Positions 1 through 9,147 of a DNA stretch of 64,000 nucleotides are shown piece after piece. The notes under the pieces are model-generated. The model was not told the DNA's origin and did not search any database. It was given only the letters and a program-made list of their open reading frames with translations. The translations under genes were made by a program, and so were the position numbers. Origin of the DNA: Acetivibrio clariflavus DSM 19732 (GTDB taxonomy: Bacteria > Bacillota > Clostridia > Acetivibrionales > Acetivibrionaceae); contig NC_016627.1 of the NCBI RefSeq assembly GCF_000237085.1, positions 1,426,001-1,490,000 on the forward strand. Reading direction: 5' to 3'. Position 1 is the first letter of the stretch, and the number at the start of each line of letters is the position of its first letter.

Positions 1-1
1 T

Positions 2-403
2 AAACCGGGGGTAGTAACAGTGGCTACATACCACAAGTCGAAAGGTCTTGAATGGGACGTTGTTTTTTTAACGAGTATTACCAATGCCGACTTTCCGGTT
101 AATTTGGATGATAAATTTATTGGGGAGTACTGGTATTTGAAAGAGGAGTATAAAAATCCCCAGGCAATAATAAAGTCGGATTTGAAAAAGGTGTTGGGGG
201 AAAAGATCGATGAGGATTCCATATTGCAGTCAAAAATCGAAACCATATCCGAAAGGGCAAGACTTTTATATGTGGGAATAACCAGAGCAAAGGAATATTT
301 GTTTTTAAGTTCTTTTGAGGCAAATAGGGAAAAAAGAAATGAAATATTGCCATCTAAGTATATTTTAGAACTCAGGAAATATATTGAGGAGTTATCAAAA
401 TGA
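2..403 (+). CDS. UvrD/PcrA-like ATP-dependent helicase, C-terminal end (partial)
   Basis: This is the last 133 codons of a superfamily 1 helicase; the frame is open to the left edge, so the start lies outside the window. Visible motifs are the motif V region (YHKSKGLEWDVVFL) and motif VI (ARLLYVGITRAKEYLFL), which bind ATP and couple hydrolysis to strand movement in UvrD/Rep/AddA proteins. The stop overlaps the start of the next gene, a RecB-like nuclease (ATGA), so the two are translationally coupled and probably work together in DNA end processing or repair. The exact subfamily cannot be told from this fragment. Confidence 0.85.
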   Translation, partial: KPGVVTVATYHKSKGLEWDVVFLTSITNADFPVNLDDKFIGEYWYLKEEYKNPQAIIKSDLKKVLGEKIDEDSILQSKIETISERARLLYVGITRAKEYLFLSSFEANREKRNEILPSKYILELRKYIEELSK

Positions 404-1224
404 ATGATTTAAGGTTTGCAGAATATTTTTTATTTACTCAGCAGTCATTGGCGACTTTTGAAAAATGTCCTCTGAAGTTTAAAAAGAGATACCTTGAAAA
501 CCTGAAATGGGAAAACTTCCCTAGTGAAGAAATAAAGAAAAGGCTTGAACTGGGCAATAATTTTCATCTTTTGGCTTATAGGTATTTTTTAGGCATTGAT
601 ACGGGACTTAGTGAAAGTACAGAGGGTTTTAACCAATTAAACCGTTGGATGAAGAGTCTTGAAAATAAGTTTAAAAAGGAAGATAACTTAAAATATCTTC
701 CGGAATATAAAGTGCGAATGACCAAGGGAATTTTCAGGCTGGAGGCCAATTTTGACCTTTTGATTGTTGACGGGGACAAACTTGAAATTTGGGATTGGAA
801 AACCCAAAGCAAAGAAAGCAGCCAGCCGCAAAGAAAGGCTAAGGCTGAGAAATATAAGAGAAGCCTTCAGACCATGGTCTACCTTTTTGTGCTTAAGGAG
901 CAAAGCGAAAGAATAACCGGAAGAGAGATTAAATGTGAAGACATAAGAATGTGCTATTGGCAGCCGGATCCTCCGGAAGTACTGATGGATATAAGATACA
1001 GCGATGAATTACATGATGCCTATAGAGAGATTTTAAAGGATAAAATAAAAGGAATACTTCAATACGATTTTTCGTCCTTTGACAAAGCATTGTATGAAAA
1101 AAACTGTAAATACTGTGAATTTAACTGGTTTTGCAACAACCAAAGGATTGATTTCAATGAGATTGAAAAGGATGATGATTTCCTGGACGAGCTGGAGTGG
1201 GAAGATATTGAGGAGTTGACTTAG
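400..1224 (+). CDS. RecB-family PD-(D/E)XK nuclease with Fe-S type cysteines
   Basis: A 274-residue protein that looks like a stand-alone RecB/Cas4/AddB-type nuclease domain. It has an early Cys in FEKCPLKF (Cys23), the core motif LEIWDWKTQ containing the D-x-K catalytic pair, and a C-terminal trio in NCKYCEFNWFC. One early plus three late cysteines is the pattern that holds a 4Fe-4S cluster in AddB and Cas4. It starts on the ATG overlapping the helicase stop and ends one base before recJ, so helicase, nuclease and recJ form a tight repair operon. There is no CRISPR array or other cas gene in the window, so a cas4 label is not supported. Confidence 0.8.
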   Translation: MNDLRFAEYFLFTQQSLATFEKCPLKFKKRYLENLKWENFPSEEIKKRLELGNNFHLLAYRYFLGIDTGLSESTEGFNQLNRWMKSLENKFKKEDNLKYLPEYKVRMTKGIFRLEANFDLLIVDGDKLEIWDWKTQSKESSQPQRKAKAEKYKRSLQTMVYLFVLKEQSERITGREIKCEDIRMCYWQPDPPEVLMDIRYSDELHDAYREILKDKIKGILQYDFSSFDKALYEKNCKYCEFNWFCNNQRIDFNEIEKDDDFLDELEWEDIEELT

Positions 1225-3516
1225 GTGAGGATAAAAGTAAATTTATTGAATAGAGGCGTACATATACCTACCGAGCTTATTGAAGCTACCGATGGGGATG
1301 AACTTATTGCTAGGATTTTCTATAACCGAGGTTATAAAAATCCGGATACTGTGCGTCAGATGCTGAAAGAAGAATGTTATACTCCCACCCATTTTAATGA
1401 GTTTAAGGGAATGGAAAAAGCTGTGGAAAGGATACTTAAGGCTGCAGAAAAAGGTGAAAAAGTATGTGTATACGGGGATTACGATGTTGACGGAGTGACC
1501 AGCACGGTTATTCTTGTGGAATGCTTAAGTTTGTTTCTGGACAAAGTTATATACCATGTACCCGACCGTTTTACCGAAGGTTACGGCATGAATTTGGATG
1601 TAATTGAAAAGCTTGCTGCCGACGGTGTCACCTTGATTGTTACCTGTGATTGTGGAATTTCCAATGTCAATGAGATAAAACGTGCAAAAGAGTTGGGAAT
1701 GGATGTAATACTTACCGACCATCACACCATACCACCCGAGCTTCCCAATGCCGATGTGATACTAAACCCGAAACTCCTTGAAGAAGGGCACAAAGCAAGA
1801 AATATATCGGGATGTGCCATGGCTTATTTTCTATGCCATGCACTTTTGAAAAGTAAAGGACTTGAAGAGAAAGCGGAAGATTATCTGGATATGCTTGCAT
1901 TATCCCTTATTGCAGATGTGGTAAGCCTTAACGGTGAAAACAGATTTCTTCTGAAAAAAGCAATGCCCAAATTGTTCAATACCAAGAGGCTGGGACTTAT
2001 CAAGCTTTTGGAGATTGCAGGGAAGAACAGTGAACTTAGAACAGAGGAGGATATTGCTTTTCAAATAGCACCTAGAATTAATGCTGCCGGAAGGATGGAG
2101 TCGGCACGGCTTCCGGTGGAACTCATGCTTTGTAAAGATCCGTATATTGCTGCTGAAATGGCTCAAAGAATAGATTTTCTCAATTCGGAAAGAAAGAGGG
2201 TTCAGCAGGAAATAATAGACCAGGCAGTAGAGCAGGTGGAGACAAAGAAGAAAAACAAGACTGTTCTGGTACTTTACAACGATTTTTGGCATCATGGTAT
2301 TATTGGGATTGCAGCAGGGAAAATATGCGAAACCTACAAAAAACCGGCGATTCTTTTATCCCTCAAAGAGGATGGTAAAACGGTTGTAGGGTCGGCAAGA
2401 TCGGTTGAAGAGATAAACATTTATGAATTAATCAGGGAATGCAGCGGAAAGCTTTTGAAATTCGGAGGTCATTCCCAGGCAGCTGGACTTTCTCTTTTGA
2501 AAGAGAATCTTCAGGAATTTATGGCTGAAATTGAAATTGCTGCAGAAAAGAAGCATTTTATAGGTGATACCGTCAATGTTAATGTGGATATGGAACTTGA
2601 GATTGACAGCATAACGGAGGATTTTTTCGAAAGGCTCATGACAGCCGGACCTTATGGCGAAGGCTTTGAGGCACCATTGTTTGTGAGCTACGGGCTGAAA
2701 GTTTTGAGTGACAGAAAAACCGAGAAGAATCATCATATAATGATTTTGGAGGGAAAAAGCAATACAAGAATATCTGCCGTCTGGTGGTTTGGCGAGGATA
2801 AATCCCTTCAGGGCAAAGTGTTTGACGCTGTCTACAAGATTGGCAAAAATACTTATAAAGGAAAATCAAACCTTCAACTGACTTTAGCATATGTGATAGA
2901 AAGCGAAGGGGAAGTCCCGAAAGTATTTAACGGGAAAATTATTGATGAAAGAGGACGTGACATAAACCTATTGGTGGAAAAATACCGCCAGGCACTCTTC
3001 TTTTATGAAGGGCTGACTTCAAAATGCCCTTTGCCGTCTGCCGTTGACCGCTTTGGTGTAAAAGAGACAGAGAATTTGGTGTTTTTATCTACTCCTTCCA
3101 ATACGGAGGTTTTTAGGGAAATTATAGCACTCAGCAATCCCCGGAATATTATTTTAAATTTCAGTGTTTTGCCGGATTACTCTTTTAAAGGCTTTGTTAC
3201 CAATCTTTTGGGCCTTATTAAGTACATAGTTTCAAAGGAAAAGGGAATGGCTTATATTGAGTCAATGGCTATAAAGCTTGGTGTGGAAGAAAGTATTGTA
3301 AAATCGGGGTTGAAATTTTTGAAAGCTGCCGGAAAAATTGACTATATATTAAGCGAAGATGAAATGATGGTGTTTTTGTTTAAAGGCAGCGGTATGACCG
3401 ACAACAGCATGTTTTTGGCGGAAAAGCGGTTGAGAAACGCACTTATGGAGAAGAATGCTTACCAGCAGTTTATTTTAAAAACTGAAGCTGAAAATTTCAG
3501 GGAATATTTAAAATAG
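1225..3516 (+). CDS. recJ: single-stranded-DNA-specific exonuclease RecJ
   Basis: A 763-residue DHH-family 5'-3' single-strand exonuclease of recombination and mismatch repair. The N-terminal DHH domain shows VYGDYDVDGVTST, the TDHHT motif and a DVV segment that bind the metal ions. The DHHA1 region carries GGHSQAAGLS. The length is like the long Bacillus type (about 780) rather than the E. coli type (about 577), because of a C-terminal extension of unknown role. It starts with GTG directly after the upstream stop TAG, so it is coupled to the nuclease gene. No terminator is obvious before the converging PP2C gene. Confidence 0.93.
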   Translation: MRIKVNLLNRGVHIPTELIEATDGDELIARIFYNRGYKNPDTVRQMLKEECYTPTHFNEFKGMEKAVERILKAAEKGEKVCVYGDYDVDGVTSTVILVECLSLFLDKVIYHVPDRFTEGYGMNLDVIEKLAADGVTLIVTCDCGISNVNEIKRAKELGMDVILTDHHTIPPELPNADVILNPKLLEEGHKARNISGCAMAYFLCHALLKSKGLEEKAEDYLDMLALSLIADVVSLNGENRFLLKKAMPKLFNTKRLGLIKLLEIAGKNSELRTEEDIAFQIAPRINAAGRMESARLPVELMLCKDPYIAAEMAQRIDFLNSERKRVQQEIIDQAVEQVETKKKNKTVLVLYNDFWHHGIIGIAAGKICETYKKPAILLSLKEDGKTVVGSARSVEEINIYELIRECSGKLLKFGGHSQAAGLSLLKENLQEFMAEIEIAAEKKHFIGDTVNVNVDMELEIDSITEDFFERLMTAGPYGEGFEAPLFVSYGLKVLSDRKTEKNHHIMILEGKSNTRISAVWWFGEDKSLQGKVFDAVYKIGKNTYKGKSNLQLTLAYVIESEGEVPKVFNGKIIDERGRDINLLVEKYRQALFFYEGLTSKCPLPSAVDRFGVKETENLVFLSTPSNTEVFREIIALSNPRNIILNFSVLPDYSFKGFVTNLLGLIKYIVSKEKGMAYIESMAIKLGVEESIVKSGLKFLKAAGKIDYILSEDEMMVFLFKGSGMTDNSMFLAEKRLRNALMEKNAYQQFILKTEAENFREYLK

Positions 3517-3565
3517 TTATCGATATTTTTTGAAAAACATCAAAGTTTGGAACAGAAAGCAAAAC

Positions 3566-4384
3566 CTATGCCACATCAATAATTTTAACCACTAAAGCAG
3601 TAACATTGTCCTTTCCTCCATTTCCTAATGCCAGATCCACCAGGTCTTTACATATTGATGCACTGCTGTTGCCGACAGAAAGGTGAAATTTTAATTCCTC
3701 GTCGGTTAATGAACCGGAAAGACCATCGCTGCAGATAAGATAAGTATCCCCTTTCAAAACGGTCAGTTCATCGGAGTAATCGGCTTCCATTGTGCCATTG
3801 GCGGGATTTGCACCGAGGTATCTTGTGAGGATGTTTTTGCTCTTATGAAATTTTGCCGTATAGCTGTTTAAGACGCCAAGGCGTACAAGCCTTTGGGCTT
3901 CGGTGTGTTCGGTGGTAAGCTTTATCAGATTTGAATTCCGCAACAGATATACGCTGCTGTCACCGACGTTAAAAGCAATTGCTTTGTCCCGGCAGAATAA
4001 AATTGCCGCTATAGTTGTACCCATTTTTTTGCTCAATGTCAAAGAATGCTCATATATTTTTTGATTGGTTTGGCTGATATAACTGTCCATATACTTCTTT
4101 AAATCTGCTATTGTGTTAAAAAGTTGAAAATAGGAAATATAAAACTCATGCAACGACAGAATTGCCAAATGGGAAGCTTCTTCACCTAATTGTTCGCCTC
4201 CCATACCGTCGCATACAGCAAAAATATATTTTTTGTCGGAGCTGTTAAGAGATAAGCTCAGAGGATCGATAATAGAATTTTTTTCCTTAAAAGTACCGTT
4301 AAAATAAAAGCTGTCTTCATTTTTATCCCGAACATTTCCTTTGCTTGTTAAAACCGAAGCGTCAATTTTAAGTTTTGTTTCCAT
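3566..4384 (-). CDS. PP2C-family serine/threonine phosphatase (PrpC/Stp-like)
   Basis: A 272-residue soluble metal-dependent phosphatase. The PP2C signatures are visible in order: RDKNEDSFYF near the start, CDGMGGEQLGE, GTTIAAI, CSDGLSGSL and GGKDNVTALVV. The conserved Asp residues in these motifs hold the Mn/Mg ions. It sits 12 bp downstream of a Ser/Thr kinase gene on the same strand, the classic prkC-prpC style pair in which the phosphatase reverses the kinase. There are no membrane segments. A good ribosome site (AAAGGTGG) precedes the ATG. Confidence 0.92.
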   Translation of the reverse strand: METKLKIDASVLTSKGNVRDKNEDSFYFNGTFKEKNSIIDPLSLSLNSSDKKYIFAVCDGMGGEQLGEEASHLAILSLHEFYISYFQLFNTIADLKKYMDSYISQTNQKIYEHSLTLSKKMGTTIAAILFCRDKAIAFNVGDSSVYLLRNSNLIKLTTEHTEAQRLVRLGVLNSYTAKFHKSKNILTRYLGANPANGTMEADYSDELTVLKGDTYLICSDGLSGSLTDEELKFHLSVGNSSASICKDLVDLALGNGGKDNVTALVVKIIDVA

Positions 4385-4396
4385 AAAACACCACCT

Positions 4397-6397
4397 TTAG
4401 ATGTAAATCCATTCATCGTCATTATCGTCATTTATATATATTTTACTTTTGCAAGAGCCGTTTGTCTGAATTTTATAAATATTGTTCCGATCGCTTTTAT
4501 TGCAGTAGTAGATAGAATCACCGACTATGTTTATATAGTCGGAATAATCGTCATTGAGCTTTTCTCTTTCGGAACCGTCGCAACGGATTCTGTATATTTT
4601 GCTCATATCCCCTTTATTGCAGTAGTAAATCCAGTTATTGTGTACGTTTATATTGGTTGCCGTATCACTGCAAATTTTTTCGGTTTTTAATACCGAAATA
4701 TCTATTTTGTAAATACTCATATTGTCACTTTTATTGCTGAAATAAATGTAATCATTGTAAATACAGAAACAGCTTGCTTCAAAATTTGTTATTTTAATTA
4801 TTTCTTTTCCGTCAATATTTATTCTGTAAAGTCTGTTTCTGTCGCTTCGGTTGCAGTAATAAAGGAAACCTTTGTACAGTATGGGATTGTAACATTTGGC
4901 GTTTACCAGCTTTATCTTTTCGGATCCGTCGGTTTTGACTTTATAGATACTGTAGCCGTCAGTTTCACTGCAGTAATACATCCATTCCATATATACATAT
5001 AAATACCAACACTTGTCATCAATGACTTTTATTCTGCCGTTTCCGTCAGCATTTATGCAGTATATGCTCTCATTGTCAGAGGAATTGCAATAGTATATCT
5101 TGTTTCCCGATATGTTGATAAACCATGCTTCGTCGGAAGTAAGTTTAAGTACATTGCTTTCATCGGGACTAATTTTATAAATACCGTACCGATTGCCGGG
5201 ACAGGATATAAAAATCCCTTCTCCGTTCGAGCAGACAAGACCTCCGTTTACTATGTTACCTGGGGAATTGGCAGTTGAGCTTGAAACAGAGGGGTTTTGG
5301 AGTTTGTTTTCATTTCTGTCTGAATGAGGTTGTCGACAACCGGTTGACGGTACTGAGAGGGCTAATATTTCGGCGGGATTTAATAAAACTGTTTCGGGAA
5401 TGCTTGCAGGAATTGAAGAATTTGCTTTTTTTCCCGATGAAAGAATCTTTTGTCTTTCTGTTGGAGATATATCCCGGTTTACTTCGATTAGGGCCTCTTT
5501 TAATTTTTCAGGCGATGGAAATCGGTTTTCAGGCTTATATTCGCACAGCTTCAATATTATATTGCCAAGCTTTTCAGGAGCATTGCACGGAGGTGTTATG
5601 GGTTCGCCCGACAGGCGCTTTTCCACAGCAGTTTCACTGTCTTTAATGCGAAGTTCTGTTGGGAAAGGCGGCATAAAAGGAAATCTGCCGTTATTGAAGA
5701 GTTTGTAAAGCAAAATCCCCAATGAATAGAGATCGGCTCTTGTGTCATAGGGCTCACCTTTAAATACTTCCGGTGCCATATAGAGCGGTGTACCGCGGAT
5801 TGAAGACGAAAAGCTTTTCGAAAGTTCCCGTGCAATTCCAAAGTCTCCTAATTTGTAACGATTGTCTTTTGATACAAATATGTTTTCATCCTTTATATCT
5901 CTGTGAACAATGCCTTTTTTATAACAAATCTCCAAAGCAGCACATATATCAAGTCCTATGTTTATTGCGTCGGCTATGCATAAATCTTTTTCTTCGAGAT
6001 ATTTGTTGAGTGGAGTCAGATATTCCATGCGGATTAGGATATCCCATGAAATATCATCCTGGTGTTCTATTACCATATGGTCTTCATAGCTTACTATGTT
6101 GCTGTTGCCTCTAAGGTTGTAAAGCATTACAATCTCATTTATTATGTTTTTTACCGCATCTTCAAAATATCGTTTCAAGAGTTTTTCATTATTTCCTAAA
6201 GTTGATACGGCTTCATGATATTGTTCTCTTGTGGGAATGCTTACAATTTTTAATGCAGATTCATATTTATAACCCCATTCTTCTTTTGAAAGTTTAAAGA
6301 CTTTACCGTAACTGCCCTGACCTAAGAATTTTTCTATGTACCAGCTGCCCCAAAAGGGTTCGTACTTTTTGACGTGGTCTTCCTTCAAATAATCCAT
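4397..6397 (-). CDS. Ser/Thr protein kinase with C-terminal DUF5050-like YYCN repeats
   Basis: A 666-residue protein. Residues about 20-310 are a Hanks-type kinase: glycine loop (LGQGSYGKVF), ALKIV lysine, catalytic HRDIKDEN, DFG, and GTPLYMAPE. After a Ser/Pro-rich linker, residues about 385-655 hold six to seven repeats with the pattern YYCN..D...IYKI..DG, resembling DUF5050 repeats that probably form a beta-propeller. No transmembrane helix or PASTA domain is present, unlike PrkC, so the sensor part should be cytoplasmic. I chose ATG at 6395-6397 over the in-frame TTG two codons upstream because AGGAGGT then sits 10 nt away. It is the upstream gene of the PP2C pair. Confidence 0.85.
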   Translation of the reverse strand: MDYLKEDHVKKYEPFWGSWYIEKFLGQGSYGKVFKLSKEEWGYKYESALKIVSIPTREQYHEAVSTLGNNEKLLKRYFEDAVKNIINEIVMLYNLRGNSNIVSYEDHMVIEHQDDISWDILIRMEYLTPLNKYLEEKDLCIADAINIGLDICAALEICYKKGIVHRDIKDENIFVSKDNRYKLGDFGIARELSKSFSSSIRGTPLYMAPEVFKGEPYDTRADLYSLGILLYKLFNNGRFPFMPPFPTELRIKDSETAVEKRLSGEPITPPCNAPEKLGNIILKLCEYKPENRFPSPEKLKEALIEVNRDISPTERQKILSSGKKANSSIPASIPETVLLNPAEILALSVPSTGCRQPHSDRNENKLQNPSVSSSTANSPGNIVNGGLVCSNGEGIFISCPGNRYGIYKISPDESNVLKLTSDEAWFINISGNKIYYCNSSDNESIYCINADGNGRIKVIDDKCWYLYVYMEWMYYCSETDGYSIYKVKTDGSEKIKLVNAKCYNPILYKGFLYYCNRSDRNRLYRINIDGKEIIKITNFEASCFCIYNDYIYFSNKSDNMSIYKIDISVLKTEKICSDTATNINVHNNWIYYCNKGDMSKIYRIRCDGSEREKLNDDYSDYINIVGDSIYYCNKSDRNNIYKIQTNGSCKSKIYINDDNDDEWIYI

Positions 6398-7085
6398 TGA
6401 CAAAAATACCTCCTAAGAATGTTAAGATGAGATAAAGCTTGATACATAAATTACAATTACAGGGTCTGTAAAGTTACAAACAAGATAACAAATTCAAAGA
6501 ACAGCAGTTAATGATATAAATAAGAACTCATTCATAAAAGAAATGATTATGTATTTTGTGCTAAATATATTTTACCATATGAGCTTTATTTGAGTCAATT
6601 TTTTGTCTTTTGCAATAAATAAGAAAGCAGTTGGTTATAAATTTATGATTAAATAAATAATTATATTATGTAATGACAAAAAATAGTTGTTGCGTTTATT
6701 AATAAATTATGATAATATTTGGGTAACCGGTTTAGTAAACCGGTTACATGTAGTGGGTATATACATATTATGGAAACGTAATGGATAGGCGATTTTAATG
6801 AATACAACACAGATAAATATGTTCATTGAAATTTGCAAAGTTGGGAGGATAACTTTTTTCTAAGCAACAGTTACTCTTAATCTCAGTAATTACATTGTTT
6901 TAGCTTATCGATATAATTTAACTTATTTGTAATTAGTTCTTACTAATCGGTTTCCTGTTCATTAATAAATAAAAAATTAAATATTTTAAGAATAATTTAA
7001 CTTATATTGCAATAATAAGTAATATTTATACACAATTGTATATTTAATAATATAAATTCTACATTTTTAATGAGGTGATTGAGAA
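6398..7085. other. divergent intergenic region, no gene seen
   Basis: A 690-bp AT-rich spacer between the kinase (leftward) and the ABC importer (rightward). I see no convincing ORF. It holds a perfect inverted repeat at 6723-6747 (listed separately) and must contain the promoters of both operons, but no single -35/-10 pair stands out. Confidence 0.6.
6723..6747. promoter_or_regulatory. operator-like perfect inverted repeat
   Basis: GTAACCGGTTT and AAACCGGTTAC are perfect 11-bp inverted arms around the 3-bp centre AGT. Each arm also holds the self-palindromic core AACCGGTT. CG-centred cores of this kind are typical of LacI-family sugar repressor operators. It lies about 340 bp upstream of the sugar-type ABC importer, the most likely target. 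No LacI gene is in the window. Confidence 0.6.
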
Positions 7086-8078
7086 ATGCCAGAAAGTGTT
7101 AACATTGCGCCAGATACCAATGCTGTAATGGAAACTGCGCCTAATAAGAAACCCTTATGGAAAAGATCGAAATTTTTAAAAGAACTGTCTACAAATAAGG
7201 CGTTGTTTCTAATGATGCTACCACCATTCATATTAATATTTGTCAACTATTACTTACCGATGTTTGGTGTAATTATTGCTTTTAAGAATTTTAACTACGT
7301 TGATGGTTTTCTTCGAAGTCCATGGGCAGGATTACAGAATTTTAGGTTCTTGTTCATGTCTGATGCAGCGTGGAGAATTACACGAAACACAATTTTGTAC
7401 AATTTAGCTTTCATTGCGCTAGGGTTAATTTTCGCACTTCTGTTTGCTTTAGCACTAAACGAATTAACAAACAGGCTAGCAGCAAAGTTTTATCAATCGG
7501 TAATATTCTTACCTTACTTCCTTTCATGGGTAGTTGTAGCGTATTTAGTCCTGGCATTTCTGGATCCAAACGGTTTCTATAATAAAACTCTCACTAAGGT
7601 ATTACATTTACCAACGGTGGATTGGTATGCTTCACCGCAGTATTGGCCGTTTATACTGGTAATTGTAAATCTTTGGAAAAATGTTGGTTACGGTATTGTA
7701 ATATATACATCCGGTATTGCAGGAATTGACCCGGAATATTATGAAGCTGCCGTATTGGATGGTGCTAGTAAACTGCAGCAGATTAGATATATTACAATTC
7801 CTTTCCTTGTACCGTTTATGATCGTAACTACCATTATAAATCTCGGTAATATCTTCAGATCAGATTTCGGACTGTTTTATCAGGTTCCAATGCAGCAGGG
7901 ACTTTTGACTCCGACAACGGAAGTTTTGGATACTTATATTTATAAAGCATTAATTATGACCGGAGATTTGGGTATGTCTTCCGCTGCCGGATTATATCAA
8001 TCTGTTGTTGGATTCTTTACTGTCTTGTTTGCCAACTGGGCAGTAAGTAAAATCAGTCCTGAGAACAGGATATTCTAA
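7086..8078 (+). CDS. ABC importer permease, LplB/YtcP type (first subunit)
   Basis: A 330-residue integral membrane protein of the carbohydrate ABC permease family. A hydrophilic N-terminus of about 35 residues precedes six predicted helices. The EAA coupling loop is visible as EYYEAAVLDGASKLQQIRYI, which contacts the ATPase. The C-terminus ends near SPENRIF, as in LplB-like permeases. It is the first gene of a three-gene operon with a second permease (65 bp downstream) and a lipoprotein. No ATPase is encoded, so a shared MsmK-type ATPase elsewhere is likely. Substrate unknown; oligosaccharides are usual for this family. Confidence 0.9.
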   Translation: MPESVNIAPDTNAVMETAPNKKPLWKRSKFLKELSTNKALFLMMLPPFILIFVNYYLPMFGVIIAFKNFNYVDGFLRSPWAGLQNFRFLFMSDAAWRITRNTILYNLAFIALGLIFALLFALALNELTNRLAAKFYQSVIFLPYFLSWVVVAYLVLAFLDPNGFYNKTLTKVLHLPTVDWYASPQYWPFILVIVNLWKNVGYGIVIYTSGIAGIDPEYYEAAVLDGASKLQQIRYITIPFLVPFMIVTTIINLGNIFRSDFGLFYQVPMQQGLLTPTTEVLDTYIYKALIMTGDLGMSSAAGLYQSVVGFFTVLFANWAVSKISPENRIF

Positions 8079-8143
8079 TTTTGGTGAATGATTAATTATT
8101 CTGTAAATATACAAAAATTTGATTTTGAATTGAGGGAGAAAGT

Positions 8144-9070
8144 ATGAAATTAGAAAGCAAGAAATCATCAACTTTAAGAATTAATTCTGTTTCACCTTCT
8201 GTGAATTTGGCGCTTAATATATTCTTTGCCGTTTATTGTCTAATGTGTATAGCGCCGTTGATTTTGATATTCATGGTTTCAATTACTGATCAGACTTCTC
8301 TTGCCATCAATGGATATTCGTTCTTCCCGAGTAAGATCAGTTTTGATGCTTATAAATATTTGTTTAGCGATTTAGGAAAACTGTTTAGGTCTTACGGTAT
8401 TACAATTTTTACATGTGTTGTAGGTACGTTCTTCTGCGTTCTTTTCACTATGCTGTATGCTTATCCGATATCCAGAAAATCTTTTAAGTACAGAAATTTC
8501 TTTTCCTTCTTTATATTCTTTACAATGCTGTTCCAGGGAGGTCTAGTACCTTGGTATATACTTTATACCAAATACCTGCGTTTGCAGAATAATCTTATCG
8601 CATTGATTATGCCGGCGGTAATGAATGCATTTTATGTATTGGTTACCAAGACATTTTTCTCAATCAATATACCCGATTCGGTATTAGAGGCAGCTAGAAT
8701 CGACGGTGCCAGTGAATTCAGAATATTCTGGCAGATTGTTATTCCCATGTCCACACCGGTTATTGCTACAATAGCATTGTTTTCATCTTTGAATTACTGG
8801 AACGACTGGTATCTTTGCCTGCTGTATATAAATGATCCTAAGTACTATAATCTTCAATATTCAATGTATCAGGCACTGCGTTCTCTGCAATTCCTGACAT
8901 CTTCGTTGGCATCTGCTTCGGGTAATGTTTCAAGTTCATTGGCAAATGTACCGGGTGAGACCTTGCGTATGGCTATGGCCATATTAGGTATAGGACCTAT
9001 TGTTTTTGCATATCCGTTCTTCCAAAGGTATTTTATCAAAGGTCTTACTATTGGTGCGGTCAAAGGCTGA
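8144..9070 (+). CDS. ABC importer permease, LplC/YtcP type (second subunit)
   Basis: A 308-residue membrane protein with six predicted helices, partner of the preceding permease. The EAA loop reads VLEAARIDGASEFRIFWQIV. The C-terminus ends FFQRYFIKGLTIGAVKG, a hallmark of the MalG/LplC-type sugar permeases. GAGGGAG lies just upstream of the ATG. The gene lies between the first permease and the binding lipoprotein on the same strand, so all three make one importer lacking its own ATPase. Confidence 0.92.
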   Translation: MKLESKKSSTLRINSVSPSVNLALNIFFAVYCLMCIAPLILIFMVSITDQTSLAINGYSFFPSKISFDAYKYLFSDLGKLFRSYGITIFTCVVGTFFCVLFTMLYAYPISRKSFKYRNFFSFFIFFTMLFQGGLVPWYILYTKYLRLQNNLIALIMPAVMNAFYVLVTKTFFSINIPDSVLEAARIDGASEFRIFWQIVIPMSTPVIATIALFSSLNYWNDWYLCLLYINDPKYYNLQYSMYQALRSLQFLTSSLASASGNVSSSLANVPGETLRMAMAILGIGPIVFAYPFFQRYFIKGLTIGAVKG

Positions 9071-9147
9071 TTTCGGCATGGGCAAAGGTTTGAGATTTTG
9101 TCTTTGCTGATTCAATGTATAGACACATAATTAGAGGAGGTATAAAA

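Noticed and set aside
400-1224. Cas4 of a CRISPR system
   Set aside because: No CRISPR array or cas genes in the window; operon context is helicase and recJ.
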